DNA of 41,073 nt from Alphaproteobacteria bacterium (GTDB lineage Bacteria > Pseudomonadota > Alphaproteobacteria > Rs-D84), in the NCBI GenBank assembly GCA_009784815.1, contig WQXN01000008.1, forward strand, positions 1 through 41,073, given 5' to 3'. The position numbers and the translations under genes were made by a program. Shown here in pieces: positions 7,083 through 15,752 of the stretch. How positions within the stretch are numbered: position 1 is the first letter of the stretch; every line of letters begins with the position of its first letter. Below the pieces are notes generated by a model. That model saw only the letters and a list, made by a program, of their open reading frames with translations. It searched no databases and was not told where the DNA came from.

Positions 7083-10000
7083 CTATTTTTTGTCATTGCG
7101 CAAAACAAACGCCCTAAGTTTTTCCATAGCTACGAACAACGCCGGAGTCAAAAGATAAGTGAAGACCAAAGCGGCGATCATGCCTCCCACTATGACTGCG
7201 CCCATGGACGACTTCATGCCTTCGGACGACCACAGCTGCGGAATCATGCCTGATGCGACCGCGACCGAAGTCATTATCATCATGCGCGACCTCTCATTGA
7301 ACAACCGCCAAAGAACTTCGGCCGGCTTTCCGCCCGCGCGGATTTCCTGTATCGCGGGTTCCAGAAGTATTATATTGTTGTTCACGGCCAATCCCACAAG
7401 CATGATCATGGAAAGCATGGCGGCGATATTCATCGACGCTCCGACCAGGAACAGCATTATGAACACGCCCGCGAACGAAGTCACTATACCGGTTGCGATC
7501 GTCAAAGGATGCAGGAACGAATTCAGAATCGCGGCCAGCAGCATATAAGTCAAAAGTAGGGCAAGCAAACCGGCGGCCGCCATCTCGCCCGAAGTCTCGG
7601 CCTGAATCTCACCCATTCCGGCGAAATAAAATCCGTAACCCGGCGCAAAATCCAGCGCCTCGAATTCGGCCGAAATTTTTTCCTGAACTGGGCCTATCGT
7701 GGATTTTCCGATGATCACTTGTATCTCGGATATGCGCGACTTGTCTCGGCGATATATGTTTGGGGCGGCCGGCGCGCGGATTATCTGACCAAGCTCGGCC
7801 AGCGGCACCAATCCCTTGACGGTCTTGACGCTGATGCTTTCGAACATGTCGGGATGAACGAACCTGTCGGCGACTCCGACTATTATGGGAATCTCTTTGC
7901 CGCTGTCGCGGAATTTAAAGTTGTCGTTTCCGTAAAGCGCGGCGCGCAGAACCATGGCGGCCTGAATGTTGCTGACTCCGTAAAAATTCATCTTGTCCGT
8001 ATCGGGAATAAATCTGTATTCGTATCCGGGATTCATGGCGGACAAGCGCGCGGACTGAACTTCTGGTATGCGGTTCAGGATTTTGACCGCGCGATCGGCG
8101 TAATCGTCGCGCGTTTTGGCGTCGTCTCCTGTTACGTTTATCACTATGTCGGCGGCGTTTCCTGGATAGATTTTACCGGCCTTGACGCGTATGTCGGCGT
8201 CGGCTATGTCGGCCATCTTCGGAATGAACATCTGAGCCATCTGCTTGTCGGAAAAATTTCGTTCTGCCCTGGGCGTCAGTGTTGCGACGACGGAAATATT
8301 TTCGACGCCGCGTTCGCCTATGCGGACGGAAGTGGCTATGACTTCGGGGAATTCGGACAACCTATGTTCGATTTCGCTTACGATCTCCATGGACTTGGCG
8401 TAAGTCGCGCCACGCGGAGCCTCGGCGATAATGGACACTTCGGATATGTCGGTTTCGGGCGCGAATTCGTTTCCGACGAACCGCATAGGCATGGATGACG
8501 CGAACAGAAACGCGAACGCCGCGCCGATTACCACGAAAGGACGCCTGAACTGAAACTCGAAAATCTTTTTGAATAAACCATTGTCCTTACTTTTTTCCTT
8601 CTTCCTTCTTACTTCCACCTTTTTTATTCTAAGAACCAAAGCTATCATCATGGGCGTCAGGCTGAACGAGAACATAAGCGACAGCAAGGTAAGATACACG
8701 ACGGACAAACCGAACTGCTGCATGAATAATCCGGCGATTCCTCCCATGGTGGCGATCGGGAAGAACACGCAGACGTTTGTGCCCGCTCCGGCGATCACGG
8801 CGGCCGCGACGCGTTTGGTGCCGACTATCGCGGCTTCTTTCGGGGCCAGCCCGCTTTGCATAAGCGTAAGCGCGCTTTCGATTATTATGATCGCGTTGAA
8901 TATCAAAGTGCCAAGCGCGGTCGCCATGGCAAGCATGGTAAGCGAGTTTATGGTGAACCCGCTTAGGTCCATAAAGAAAAATCCCGACAGCAGCGACGCC
9001 GGAATGATAACGGCGGCTATGACGGTGGTGCGCCAGTTTCGCGTGAAGACAAGAAGTATAAGAACGGTCAGCGCAAGCCCAAGTACTATTCCGTTTATTG
9101 TTGAATTCGTTTCGCTTGTGATGGCGGTCGCGGTGTCGCTGACTATTTTTATCTGCGCGGATTCGCCAAGCGCGTCAAACGTCATGGCGGAATATTCGCC
9201 AAGCCTTTTATTGACTTCGGAAGATATGCGTACCGCGTTTCCGTCGGAAGCCTTTATGACGGACAACATGACTATGTCGCGGCCGTCATAGCGCGCGCCG
9301 TCCTCGACCTTGCGGTGCGAATCGGATACTTCGGCGATGTCTTTAAGGCGGAACCTAAGGCCTTCCATGGTGGTGATTTCCATGTTGGCTATGTCCTGAA
9401 CCGTTGCGAATTCTCCGACGAAGCGCACCTGCATGCTTCCTTGTCCCTGCTCGATCCGGCCGCCCGGAAAATTAAGATTACCGCGTGCCAAAGCGTCTGT
9501 GACGTCGGATATTCCGATCCCGCGCTGGGTCATAAGAACGGGGTTAAGGTCGACCCGCACGGCGCGTTCCAATCCTCCTGAAATCTGCACGCTTGCGACT
9601 CCGGTTATGGACGTCAGCCTGCGCGATAAAACGTCGTCGGCGTACTGATAGGCGGCGCGTAAATTATCGGAAACTATAATAAGATCTATCACGGACTCCT
9701 GAAGAACGTTCAGCTTTTCGATCCTGGGTTTTCTAAGATCCTGCGGCAGATCTCCTGTGATCGCCTCGACCTTGTCTTTGACTTCCAACAGCTTGTGATT
9801 TACGTCGGACTCAAGTGAGAATTCCACCATGATGAATCCGCCGCTTTCAAATGACTGCGAAGTCAGGCGCTTTATACCGGATACTTCGGACACTACGTCC
9901 TCGATCGGCTTTACGACCTGCTCTTCCATCTCGGCCGGGTTTGCTCCGGGATAAATCAAAGTCATGGACACCATGGGAAAATCCATTGCGGGCTGTCGCT

Positions 10001-10097
10001 CGACGTTCATGTTCGGCAGCGACCAAAGACCCAAAACCACCCAAAAAAGCACGAACATTACGGTCGTCGCGGGACGCTCTACGAAAAATCTTATCAT
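7083..10097 (-). CDS. RND-family multidrug efflux permease (HAE1 type)
   Basis: 1004 aa, near the usual 1030. It begins 'MIRFFVERPATTVMFVLFWVVLGLWSLPNMNVERQPAMDFPMV', the first transmembrane helix and start of the porter domain. Helix clusters follow at about 330-490 and 860-990, with the two large periplasmic loops between. Acidic residues of the proton relay cannot be assigned surely by eye. It is the inner-membrane proton-driven pump of the tripartite complex, with the adaptor (10094-10681) and TolC-like channel (10681-12018). It overlaps the adaptor gene by 4 bp (ATGA), a sign of translational coupling. Confidence 0.93.
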   Translation of the reverse strand: MIRFFVERPATTVMFVLFWVVLGLWSLPNMNVERQPAMDFPMVSMTLIYPGANPAEMEEQVVKPIEDVVSEVSGIKRLTSQSFESGGFIMVEFSLESDVNHKLLEVKDKVEAITGDLPQDLRKPRIEKLNVLQESVIDLIIVSDNLRAAYQYADDVLSRRLTSITGVASVQISGGLERAVRVDLNPVLMTQRGIGISDVTDALARGNLNFPGGRIEQGQGSMQVRFVGEFATVQDIANMEITTMEGLRFRLKDIAEVSDSHRKVEDGARYDGRDIVMLSVIKASDGNAVRISSEVNKRLGEYSAMTFDALGESAQIKIVSDTATAITSETNSTINGIVLGLALTVLILLVFTRNWRTTVIAAVIIPASLLSGFFFMDLSGFTINSLTMLAMATALGTLIFNAIIIIESALTLMQSGLAPKEAAIVGTKRVAAAVIAGAGTNVCVFFPIATMGGIAGLFMQQFGLSVVYLTLLSLMFSFSLTPMMIALVLRIKKVEVRRKKEKSKDNGLFKKIFEFQFRRPFVVIGAAFAFLFASSMPMRFVGNEFAPETDISEVSIIAEAPRGATYAKSMEIVSEIEHRLSEFPEVIATSVRIGERGVENISVVATLTPRAERNFSDKQMAQMFIPKMADIADADIRVKAGKIYPGNAADIVINVTGDDAKTRDDYADRAVKILNRIPEVQSARLSAMNPGYEYRFIPDTDKMNFYGVSNIQAAMVLRAALYGNDNFKFRDSGKEIPIIVGVADRFVHPDMFESISVKTVKGLVPLAELGQIIRAPAAPNIYRRDKSRISEIQVIIGKSTIGPVQEKISAEFEALDFAPGYGFYFAGMGEIQAETSGEMAAAGLLALLLTYMLLAAILNSFLHPLTIATGIVTSFAGVFIMLFLVGASMNIAAMLSMIMLVGLAVNNNIILLEPAIQEIRAGGKPAEVLWRLFNERSRMMIMTSVAVASGMIPQLWSSEGMKSSMGAVIVGGMIAALVFTYLLTPALFVAMEKLRAFVLRNDKK

Positions 10098-10681
10098 CTT
10101 ACTTTGTCTCCGTCTTTAAGCGCGGCGGTCGAAGAAACTATAATAAGCTCTCCTTCTTTGATTCCGCTTGATGCCAATATTTTGTCCGCGTCCTGCGCGG
10201 CTATTTTTATTTTCCGGCGGACGGCGCGGCCGTTGTCTTTGATCCAGACGAACCCTCCGCTTTGCGCCTCGCGCGGGATGAAGATTCCGCGCATGGGTTC
10301 TTCGGCGTAAAATTCTCCGGACAGGTTTCCCGATACGCGAACTTCGAACTGTCCGGTGTTAAAGTCGATGTTTTTGGAAACCGAAGTTATCTTCTGATTT
10401 CCGACTTTCATGCCTACTTTCAAATTATCGCGGACATTCTGCGGAACGAACGCGCGGCCCCGGCGCAAAGACAGCGGATGCTTTATGAAATCGGAAGAAA
10501 TTTTTAACTGGACGGTCCTGACGGGCGCGCCCAGCTCGGCGTTGATGCGTGCGATGTTGTTCACTTCGCGCCTGGATTCTTCTACAATCTGCGCGGCTCG
10601 ATATATCGAAATTGCGGCGATCAAAGCGAACACCAGAATCACGCCGTTCCGTTTCAAAAGTTTTTTGACTATCGCGTCCAT
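10094..10681 (-). CDS. Short RND periplasmic adaptor (lacks lipoyl and hairpin domains)
   Basis: 195 aa, about half the usual 350-400 for membrane-fusion proteins. One N-terminal membrane anchor is seen at about 12-30. The rest resembles the beta-barrel ('SVSKNIDFNTGQFEVRVSGNL', then 'EPMRGIFIPREA') and membrane-proximal ('GIKEGELIIVSSTAALKDGDKVR') domains of HlyD/AcrA proteins. The biotinyl-lipoyl halves and the alpha-helical hairpin, which normally meet TolC, are absent. There is no frameshift remnant, because the gene is packed against tolC (1-bp overlap) and the pump (4-bp overlap), so the short form looks designed rather than decayed. It should link pump and channel in the periplasm, by an unusual route. 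Confidence 0.8.
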   Translation of the reverse strand: MDAIVKKLLKRNGVILVFALIAAISIYRAAQIVEESRREVNNIARINAELGAPVRTVQLKISSDFIKHPLSLRRGRAFVPQNVRDNLKVGMKVGNQKITSVSKNIDFNTGQFEVRVSGNLSGEFYAEEPMRGIFIPREAQSGGFVWIKDNGRAVRRKIKIAAQDADKILASSGIKEGELIIVSSTAALKDGDKVR

Positions 10682-12018
10682 TATTTTTCTCCGACAAGTT
10701 TGCGAATATTTTCAGCCGCGATCGCGGTCTGCACGCGCGTGTTAAGCAAAGCGATTTCAAGCTGCACTAACGAGGATTCGACATCGGACAATTCAACCGC
10801 GCTTGTCTGTCCGCTTGCGAATCTGTTTGCGGACATCGAATAGGTCTGGCGCGCCAGGTCCAAAGCTCGCGTTTGAATCTTCATGTTTTCGATCCCAAAG
10901 TTGTGTCGTTCGATTGCGTCGGTTAACTCGTTGCCTCTCAGCTTTTTCGCCTTGTCCAAATCCTGCATTGCGCGGTCTGCCTCTCGCGCGTCCTGCGTTG
11001 CCTGGAATCTGGCGCGTCCTCCGTCGAAAATGGGGATTTGAATTGCCAGTCCTACGCTTGCGTTCTGCTCGCGCGTTCCGTTCCATACGTCCATGTCGGT
11101 GTGAAGCATGAAATAGTTGTACGACGCGGTTGCGGCCAAAGTCGGAAGCCAGTCGGCCCTTTTGGATTTCATCGCGGACCGCGAAGCATTGTGCGCTTCT
11201 TGATATATGTCCCACTCGGGATAGCTTTCTATCCTTGCGTCACCGGCGCGAATAAATGCGGAAGGTATTTCGTCGGATAAAATTACGACTACGTCGTCAT
11301 CTATGTCGGCCATGATTTTCAGCATTCTCATTGCGGATTCGTAATTGAATCTTGCCTCGCTTACTTGCGATTCTTTGATGGCTATGTCGGTGGATATGCG
11401 AAGAAGGTTCGCCTTGTTCGCGCGCCCTCCTCCGGCCGTCAAAGCCCGTTGATTTCGCCTCGTGCTTTCCAACGAAGCTGTCATAATTTTCTGAATATTT
11501 TCGGCCATCTTCGCGCCGTAATAAATCTGAACGGCGGCTACGCGCATCTCGCGTCGGGCAAGCTCGGCGCTAGATTCGGCGATTCTGATTGCGGATCTTG
11601 CCGCGTCCAACCCGTGGCCGATGCGTCCGAAAGTGTATATTGGCTGCACCAGTTCTACTCCGGCTATGCCGATGTTATCTGGCACGCGGAATCCTCCGAT
11701 TCCGGTTGGCACGAACCCGATCTCGTTGCCCGTGTTGTCTATGACTGGAAGATTTGGAATGCTGACATACCGGGCCTTTCCTGGTCCATCCAGGTTTATG
11801 TTGTTCATAATGCTTGCGGTTGCGTTGACCTGGGGGAGTCTGCCGGATCTGGCCGCTCGGTATACGGCCTCGGATTTTTGAACGTTCAGCTCGGCCTTGC
11901 GTATGTCCTGCGAAGCGGCCAATATTTTTGCAACTGTGTCTTCAAGCCCGATCCGCATGGCGGCGCGCGCGTCGAACGACAAAATTATTCCTATAAAAAT
12001 TAATATTATTTTTTTCAT
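10681..12018 (-). CDS. TolC-family outer-membrane efflux protein
   Basis: 445 aa with a signal peptide (MKKIILIFIGIILSFDARA, cut near 19). The body shows the internal repeat of the OEP family: long amphipathic helices such as 'TVAKILAASQDIRKAELNVQKSEAVYRAARSGRLPQV' and the second copy starting 'ASRSAMKSKRADWLPTLAATASYNY'. 'SVGLAIQIPIFDGGRARFQ' is a typical beta-barrel strand pair. It forms the trimeric exit duct for the RND pump. It starts 1 nt after the MarR stop, in the order marR, tolC, adaptor, pump, which is unusual since tolC most often comes last. Confidence 0.92.
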   Translation of the reverse strand: MKKIILIFIGIILSFDARAAMRIGLEDTVAKILAASQDIRKAELNVQKSEAVYRAARSGRLPQVNATASIMNNINLDGPGKARYVSIPNLPVIDNTGNEIGFVPTGIGGFRVPDNIGIAGVELVQPIYTFGRIGHGLDAARSAIRIAESSAELARREMRVAAVQIYYGAKMAENIQKIMTASLESTRRNQRALTAGGGRANKANLLRISTDIAIKESQVSEARFNYESAMRMLKIMADIDDDVVVILSDEIPSAFIRAGDARIESYPEWDIYQEAHNASRSAMKSKRADWLPTLAATASYNYFMLHTDMDVWNGTREQNASVGLAIQIPIFDGGRARFQATQDAREADRAMQDLDKAKKLRGNELTDAIERHNFGIENMKIQTRALDLARQTYSMSANRFASGQTSAVELSDVESSLVQLEIALLNTRVQTAIAAENIRKLVGEK

Positions 12019-12019
12019 G

Positions 12020-12463
12020 CTATTGCTTATCCTTGATCTTTTCCAACACTTCGTTGACTGTCATTAAACCGGCGGTCAAACGTTTTTCGTCGCTTGCGGA
12101 TAATCCTGCGGCCATATCGGTTATTCGTCCCAGGAATTTGTCGATGGCGTCGCTTGCCGCGCGCGCGCCGTCCGGCGTCAAAGAATACCAAACGTTGCGG
12201 CGGTCGCATTTGCACGTTTCCCTCATCACCAACCCTTCGCTTTCAAGATGCTTGACCGTGGTGCTTATGTTTGCGGCGGACATATACGACTGGGCGACCA
12301 TGTCTTTCAGCGACGTCCTTCCGGCAAGCTTCAGCCGGACCAAAACCTCGAACAGCTGCTTGGATTTTTTCGCCAAGGCCGAGCTCTTTTTGATGTGGTT
12401 GGACAACCTGTCCAATATCGCCACATTCTGCAAAAGCAAATAAGCGTATTCTTTGTGCGCCAT
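12020..12463 (-). CDS. MarR-family transcriptional regulator
   Basis: 147 aa, the usual length. The winged helix is at about 35-105: 'LAGRTSLKDMVAQSYMSAANISTTVKHLESEGLVMRE' is the helix-turn-helix, and 'KCDRRNVWYSLTPDGARAASD' is the wing with the conserved D-R-R-x4-L-T-x-x-G pattern. Flanking helices should form the dimer. As first gene of the efflux operon it likely represses its own promoter and is released by a pump substrate; a fitting palindrome overlaps the -10 box at 12492-12516. 'CKCDRR' holds two Cys that could sense oxidants, which is speculative. Confidence 0.92.
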   Translation of the reverse strand: MAHKEYAYLLLQNVAILDRLSNHIKKSSALAKKSKQLFEVLVRLKLAGRTSLKDMVAQSYMSAANISTTVKHLESEGLVMRETCKCDRRNVWYSLTPDGARAASDAIDKFLGRITDMAAGLSASDEKRLTAGLMTVNEVLEKIKDKQ

Positions 12464-12491
12464 ACCGTTTTTACCTTATTGTTTTAATTTA

Positions 12492-12525
12492 GAATAGTTT
12501 TATATTAAAATGATTCCCAAGTCAA
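12492..12525 (-). promoter_or_regulatory. MarR operon promoter with overlapping palindromic operator
   Basis: On the minus strand, -35 TTGACT (12520-12525), 17-bp spacer, -10 TAAAAC (12497-12502). A 25-bp imperfect palindrome at 12492-12516 (GAATAGTTTTA / TAT / TAAAATGATTC, 9 of 11 matches) covers the -10 box and most of the spacer, a usual place for MarR binding. TTGGGAAT also occurs twice, 20 bp apart, upstream of it. Confidence 0.55.
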
Positions 12526-12540
12526 GCATAAATTCCCAAC

Positions 12541-12569
12541 TTGCTTAATTTTAATTTATGACATACAGT
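12541..12569 (+). promoter_or_regulatory. hemW promoter, leaderless
   Basis: -35 TTGCTT (12541-12546), 17-bp spacer, -10 TACAGT (12564-12569). Only 6 nt lie between the -10 box and the ATG at 12576, and there is no Shine-Dalgarno sequence. It is divergent from the marR promoter. Confidence 0.5.
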
Positions 12570-12575
12570 TAATCC

Positions 12576-13571
12576 ATGATTCCCGCGCACCACTTATACA
12601 TACACGTCCCGTTCTGCGTCAAGAAATGTCCTTACTGTGCGTTTCATTCGACGGTCGGCGCGCCTGACTGGAGCGCCTATGCCGCGAACATAATAAACGC
12701 TATCAAGCAACAGCCTAAATGCCGCATCCCGACTATATTCTTCGGCGGCGGCACGCCAAGCCTTATGCCCGCAAAAATTCTATCCGATATATTGGACGCC
12801 GCCCGCTCTCACTTCGACGTGGCAGGCGATGCGGAAATCACGATCGAAATGAATCCCGGAACGGCGTTTCAGGATTACAAATCCATCGGCGTAACGCGCA
12901 TCTCGGTCGGCGCGCAAAGCTTTGACGACAAGGAACTGGAATTTCTTGGCAGAATCCACAGCGCGGCGGAAGCGCGGCGGACGATCGACGCGGCGCTGAA
13001 CGCGGGCTTTGATACCAGCGCGGATTTTATCTACGCGCTTCCCGGTCAAACGACGCAAGATGTCGCACAACTATGCGCTGAAATAAAACGCATCGGTCTG
13101 AAACACGCCTCGCTATACGAACTTACACCGGAAGCAAACGCCAAATTCGCGCCATGCGAACAAAATACGGAAATGTTCGTCGAAATCGGCCGCCGCCTAA
13201 GACGCTATGAAGTATCAAACTATGCCGAACCCGGACACGAATGCCGCCATAATTTCGGAATTTGGGCCGGAGAACCTTACATCGGACTTGGCCCTTCGGC
13301 CGCCGGCCGGCTATTCGACGGAACAAACTGGCTTGAACAATCAAGCGGAATAACAAAACCGCTAACCGCCCGTGACCGCGCGATAGAAAAAGTGATCACA
13401 GGGCTGCGCACTACCCGCGGAGTCAAACTTACAAACGATGTGAAAGAAATCCTGAACTGGAACTTTATCGAAAAAAATCCGATTTTATTCTTGCAAAAAC
13501 GTGACAGCTTGGTGTTAAATAAGCAAGGCCTTCTGATCCTGGACGGCCTGCTTCCAAAGGTTATCCTATGA
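12576..13571 (+). CDS. hemW: HemW-like radical SAM protein (heme chaperone)
   Basis: 331 aa, somewhat short beside the usual 375-390. The radical SAM cluster ligands are 'CVKKCPYC' (15-22), with the HemW/HemN-type CxxxCxxC. 'FFGGGTPSL' and 'EITIEMNPGT' are SAM-binding strands. 'GVTRISVGAQSFDD', 'FIYALPGQT' and 'EVSNYAEPGHECRHNFGIW' are family signatures. HemW binds heme and hands it to membrane respiratory enzymes, and differs from coproporphyrinogen oxidase HemN in lacking a fourth nearby Cys; 'CPYCAF' here, not 'CxxxCxxCxC', supports HemW. It overlaps the PAP2 gene by 4 bp (ATGA). Confidence 0.9.
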   Translation: MIPAHHLYIHVPFCVKKCPYCAFHSTVGAPDWSAYAANIINAIKQQPKCRIPTIFFGGGTPSLMPAKILSDILDAARSHFDVAGDAEITIEMNPGTAFQDYKSIGVTRISVGAQSFDDKELEFLGRIHSAAEARRTIDAALNAGFDTSADFIYALPGQTTQDVAQLCAEIKRIGLKHASLYELTPEANAKFAPCEQNTEMFVEIGRRLRRYEVSNYAEPGHECRHNFGIWAGEPYIGLGPSAAGRLFDGTNWLEQSSGITKPLTARDRAIEKVITGLRTTRGVKLTNDVKEILNWNFIEKNPILFLQKRDSLVLNKQGLLILDGLLPKVIL

Positions 13572-14125
13572 GAACATTGATTATAATCCTATGCGCGCTG
13601 ATTACTCTTCCGGCCTTTGCGGGCAGCCGGGCTAAACGAACCGACGGGATTACGCGCACGGGCGACGTGCTGCAATTGGCAATTCCAATTTCCGCGCTTG
13701 CCTACTCGTCCTATATACAAGACTGGGAGGGCGCGAAGCAACTGGGCTTCGCCTATGGCGCGACCTTTGCGACAACGCAAGTCCTAAAATATACGATCCG
13801 CGAGGAACGTCCATACCAAGCGGACGGCGTAAAAGGAACTACGTTTCCGTCGGGCCATACAAGCTCGGCTTTTGCGGGTGCGGGATACTGGCAGATGAGA
13901 TACGGTTGGTACGTTGGCGCGCCTATGTACGCTACTGCGGCCTTTGTCGGATATTCAAGAAATCACGCTAACATGCACAACTGGCTGGACATTGCCACGG
14001 GCGCTGTGATCGGAATCGGATTCAATATCCTGTTTACTTCAAGATATAATAATGAAAGCGCGCAGCTGTCGGTCAGTCCGACCCAGGGCGCCGGCGCAAA
14101 ACTAAATTTCAATACCAAATTTTGA
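13568..14125 (+). CDS. PAP2-family membrane phosphatase
   Basis: 185 aa with a signal-like N-terminus (MRTLIIILCALITLPAFAG). The three PAP2 motifs are complete: 'KYTIREERP' (KxxxxxxRP), 'PSGH' with a catalytic His, and 'SRNHANMHNWLD' (SRx5HxxxD). The enzyme removes phosphate from lipid phosphates (undecaprenyl pyrophosphate, phosphatidate or lipid A); which one is not decidable here. The start overlaps the hemW stop, so the two are coupled. The gene is convergent with the unknown paralogue pair, with only 14 bp between. Confidence 0.9.
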   Translation: MRTLIIILCALITLPAFAGSRAKRTDGITRTGDVLQLAIPISALAYSSYIQDWEGAKQLGFAYGATFATTQVLKYTIREERPYQADGVKGTTFPSGHTSSAFAGAGYWQMRYGWYVGAPMYATAAFVGYSRNHANMHNWLDIATGAVIGIGFNILFTSRYNNESAQLSVSPTQGAGAKLNFNTKF

Positions 14126-14139
14126 TTTGATTTACCCGA

Positions 14140-14769
14140 TCACCCGCGCATTTTTTGACTGAGAGCCGCGACCAACGCATCCCGTAAACCCGGGTCATTG
14201 CGCAAGTCAAACGCGCAGTTGCTCAGACCGCGTCGGGCGTAAACCTCAGCCAAGCAGCAGTCCATGCGGAACACCCAGCCGGATTCTATCAATTCAGTCG
14301 TGCCTTTATTCCTTACAACTAGCTCGCAAGCGTTGTTTGTGCCATCCTTACTGGAAATGGGCTTTTCCGCGTAAACATCTTTATAGTTTTCTAAACGCTC
14401 TTCCGCGCACATAGATCTTATCGCCACAAGCTCCCATTCCACGTTCTCTTCTTCAAATACTATTTTCGCGCCGTCAAGCTCGACCTGATCCTTGTAAACT
14501 TCCTGATCAAAATAAACGTCGGTGTTGTAAGTCTTAGCGTCAAAATTATACTCGACATAATCAACCTGGCTAATTGTTGAAGCCAAAACTACGGGCGCGG
14601 CCAAATTGGCCATCATAAGCTGTATTTCTTTGTTCAACTTAATTATGGCACTTAACTTATGAATAGCGGACTGCGAGCTTTTGATAGTATTGTCGATATA
14701 GCCCAATTTTTCTTGTACGGCATTATACGTCTTTACTGGAATAATGTAATCTTGATTGTTGCCCGACAT
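14140..14769 (-). CDS. Unknown protein, paralogue 1 of the G-tract-promoter locus
   Basis: 209 aa, family not recognised. No signal peptide. Residues about 1-60 are helical and could be a coiled coil. The core is shared with the 15122-15691 protein: VEYNFD, Y-N-T-D-V-Y-F, EVYKD, GAKIVF, AIRSMC, KDGTNNAC, VVRNKGTT, ESGWVFR. Cys residues at AIRS-x-C, NAC, DCC and SNCAFDL are partly conserved between the two. Start ATG 14769, with AGGGATC upstream. It lies 9 bp after the 83-aa gene and probably shares the G-tract promoter at 15061-15090. The paired aromatic/acidic strands suggest a beta-rich domain; function unknown. Confidence 0.8.
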   Translation of the reverse strand: MSGNNQDYIIPVKTYNAVQEKLGYIDNTIKSSQSAIHKLSAIIKLNKEIQLMMANLAAPVVLASTISQVDYVEYNFDAKTYNTDVYFDQEVYKDQVELDGAKIVFEEENVEWELVAIRSMCAEERLENYKDVYAEKPISSKDGTNNACELVVRNKGTTELIESGWVFRMDCCLAEVYARRGLSNCAFDLRNDPGLRDALVAALSQKMRG

Positions 14770-14778
14770 GACGGATCC

Positions 14779-15030
14779 CTATTTTATATTGCCTAATTTT
14801 TCTCTCAATATCTTCTGCCTTGCGGCACATGTTATGCAAACTCCCCCTTTCATTGCGTCAAAAATCGGGTTAATTCCAAGAACCTCGGGATTATCCTCCC
14901 ATTTTACTTCTCCCTGTATTTGAAATTTTATTTGAACAATCCTCGCCCCAACCGCTTCCCGCGGACAATTCTCTACCGTTACTACAAGACTGGGATCAGT
15001 ATCACAAACATATTTAACAGATGTCGCCAT
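14779..15030 (-). CDS. Small CxxC protein, unknown function
   Basis: 83 aa, not recognised. It has four Cys: C9, C22 and a C-terminal 'GGVCITCAARQKILREKLG', where CxxC could hold zinc or be redox-active. No signal peptide. Start ATG 15030 with AAAGGAG 7 nt upstream. It is the first gene after the G-tract promoter and sits directly upstream of paralogue 1. Confidence 0.75.
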   Translation of the reverse strand: MATSVKYVCDTDPSLVVTVENCPREAVGARIVQIKFQIQGEVKWEDNPEVLGINPIFDAMKGGVCITCAARQKILREKLGNIK

Positions 15031-15060
15031 TTATAAACTCCTTTATGTCTTTACACGCAT

Positions 15061-15090
15061 ATCCTACCCCCCCCCGAATCCTTTTGTCAA
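15061..15090 (-). promoter_or_regulatory. Promoter with G9 spacer tract (first gene: 83-aa CxxC protein)
   Basis: On the minus strand, TTGACA (15085-15090), an 18-bp spacer made of AAAGGATTC plus nine G (15067-15075), then TAGGAT (15061-15066). Losing one G would give the ideal 17-bp spacing. The Shine-Dalgarno sequence and ATG follow 20-30 nt downstream. Confidence 0.75.
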
Positions 15091-15121
15091 GACATCTTAT
15101 TTCTGTCTTTGATCAAACGGT

Positions 15122-15691
15122 TCAGGACCTAACATACTCAAGGCTATTGATCAAAAATTTCGTGAAGCTTGATTTTTTATTCAAGTCGGTCGCGCAACTG
15201 TGCAGACCGTATCCCAAGAAAACCGGCTGCTCGAAGAAGTCGCGAAACACCCATCTGGACTCGAACAATCCGGTTTTGTCCTTCTTGCGCACTACTATCT
15301 GGCAGGCGTTGATCAAGCCGTCTTTGTCTGCCTTGGGCGCAACGTCAAAAGTAGCGTCACTGAATGACATCCGCTGTTTCGTGCATATTGACCTAATCGC
15401 CGCAATTTCGTACCCGGTATTATCGTCGAAGACTTTTTTGGCGCCGTAAATAACTTTAATATCTTTATAAACTTCTCTGCCGAAATATACGTCGATATTG
15501 AATTTTCCGCTGTCAAAATTAAATTCTACGTACTCGACCAAGCTTATACCTGAAGACGCAGTGATCGGGGCGCCATTAAGCTTCTCAAGCAAAGCCTTTA
15601 TCTGCGTGTTGTTTGCCGCTATCTGCGCCATGGAGGCTTCGTTCTGCTCAAGCAGATTACTTATTCGTAAAATATATTCCTGACCAGCCAT
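15122..15691 (-). CDS. Unknown protein, paralogue 2 of the G-tract-promoter locus
   Basis: 189 aa from ATG 15691. A GTG at 15700 is possible, but GGGGA then lies only 1 nt away, while it is 10 nt from the ATG. It is homologous to the 14140-14769 protein over its whole middle and C-terminus (VEFNFD, FNIDVYF, EVYKD, GAKKVF, AIRSIC, KDGLINAC, VVRKKDKT, ESRWVFR). The N-terminus (about 1-45) is a different heptad-like helix (QNEASMAQIAANNTQIKALLEKL). Conserved Cys remain in AIRSIC, NAC and LHSCATDL. No signal peptide and no recognised family. It has its own G-tract promoter at 15723-15752. Confidence 0.8.
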   Translation of the reverse strand: MAGQEYILRISNLLEQNEASMAQIAANNTQIKALLEKLNGAPITASSGISLVEYVEFNFDSGKFNIDVYFGREVYKDIKVIYGAKKVFDDNTGYEIAAIRSICTKQRMSFSDATFDVAPKADKDGLINACQIVVRKKDKTGLFESRWVFRDFFEQPVFLGYGLHSCATDLNKKSSFTKFLINSLEYVRS

Positions 15692-15722
15692 AAAAATCAC
15701 ATCCCCATAGTTTATGGATACG

Positions 15723-15752
15723 ATTTTACCCCCCCCCGAATCATTTTGTCAA
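15723..15752 (-). promoter_or_regulatory. Promoter with G9 spacer tract (paralogue 2)
   Basis: TTGACA (15747-15752), an 18-bp spacer of AAATGATTC plus nine G (15729-15737), and TAAAAT (15723-15728). It is nearly identical to the promoter at 15061-15090. The stretch from 15760 to 15848 beyond it shows nothing else. Confidence 0.8.

Noticed and set aside
7083-7091. A TTTTTTGTC word like the right end of the hairpin elements
   Set aside because: It is the coding end of the RND pump (D-K-K-stop) and has no matching left arm.
8569-9291. Long frames opposite the RND, PurL and PurH genes
   Set aside because: They are antisense shadows produced by GC-rich codon bias; no family, start signal or promoter.
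10094-10681. The short adaptor gene as a decayed pseudogene
   Set aside because: Its frame is intact and both ends overlap the neighbouring genes, so there is no room for lost sequence inside the operon.
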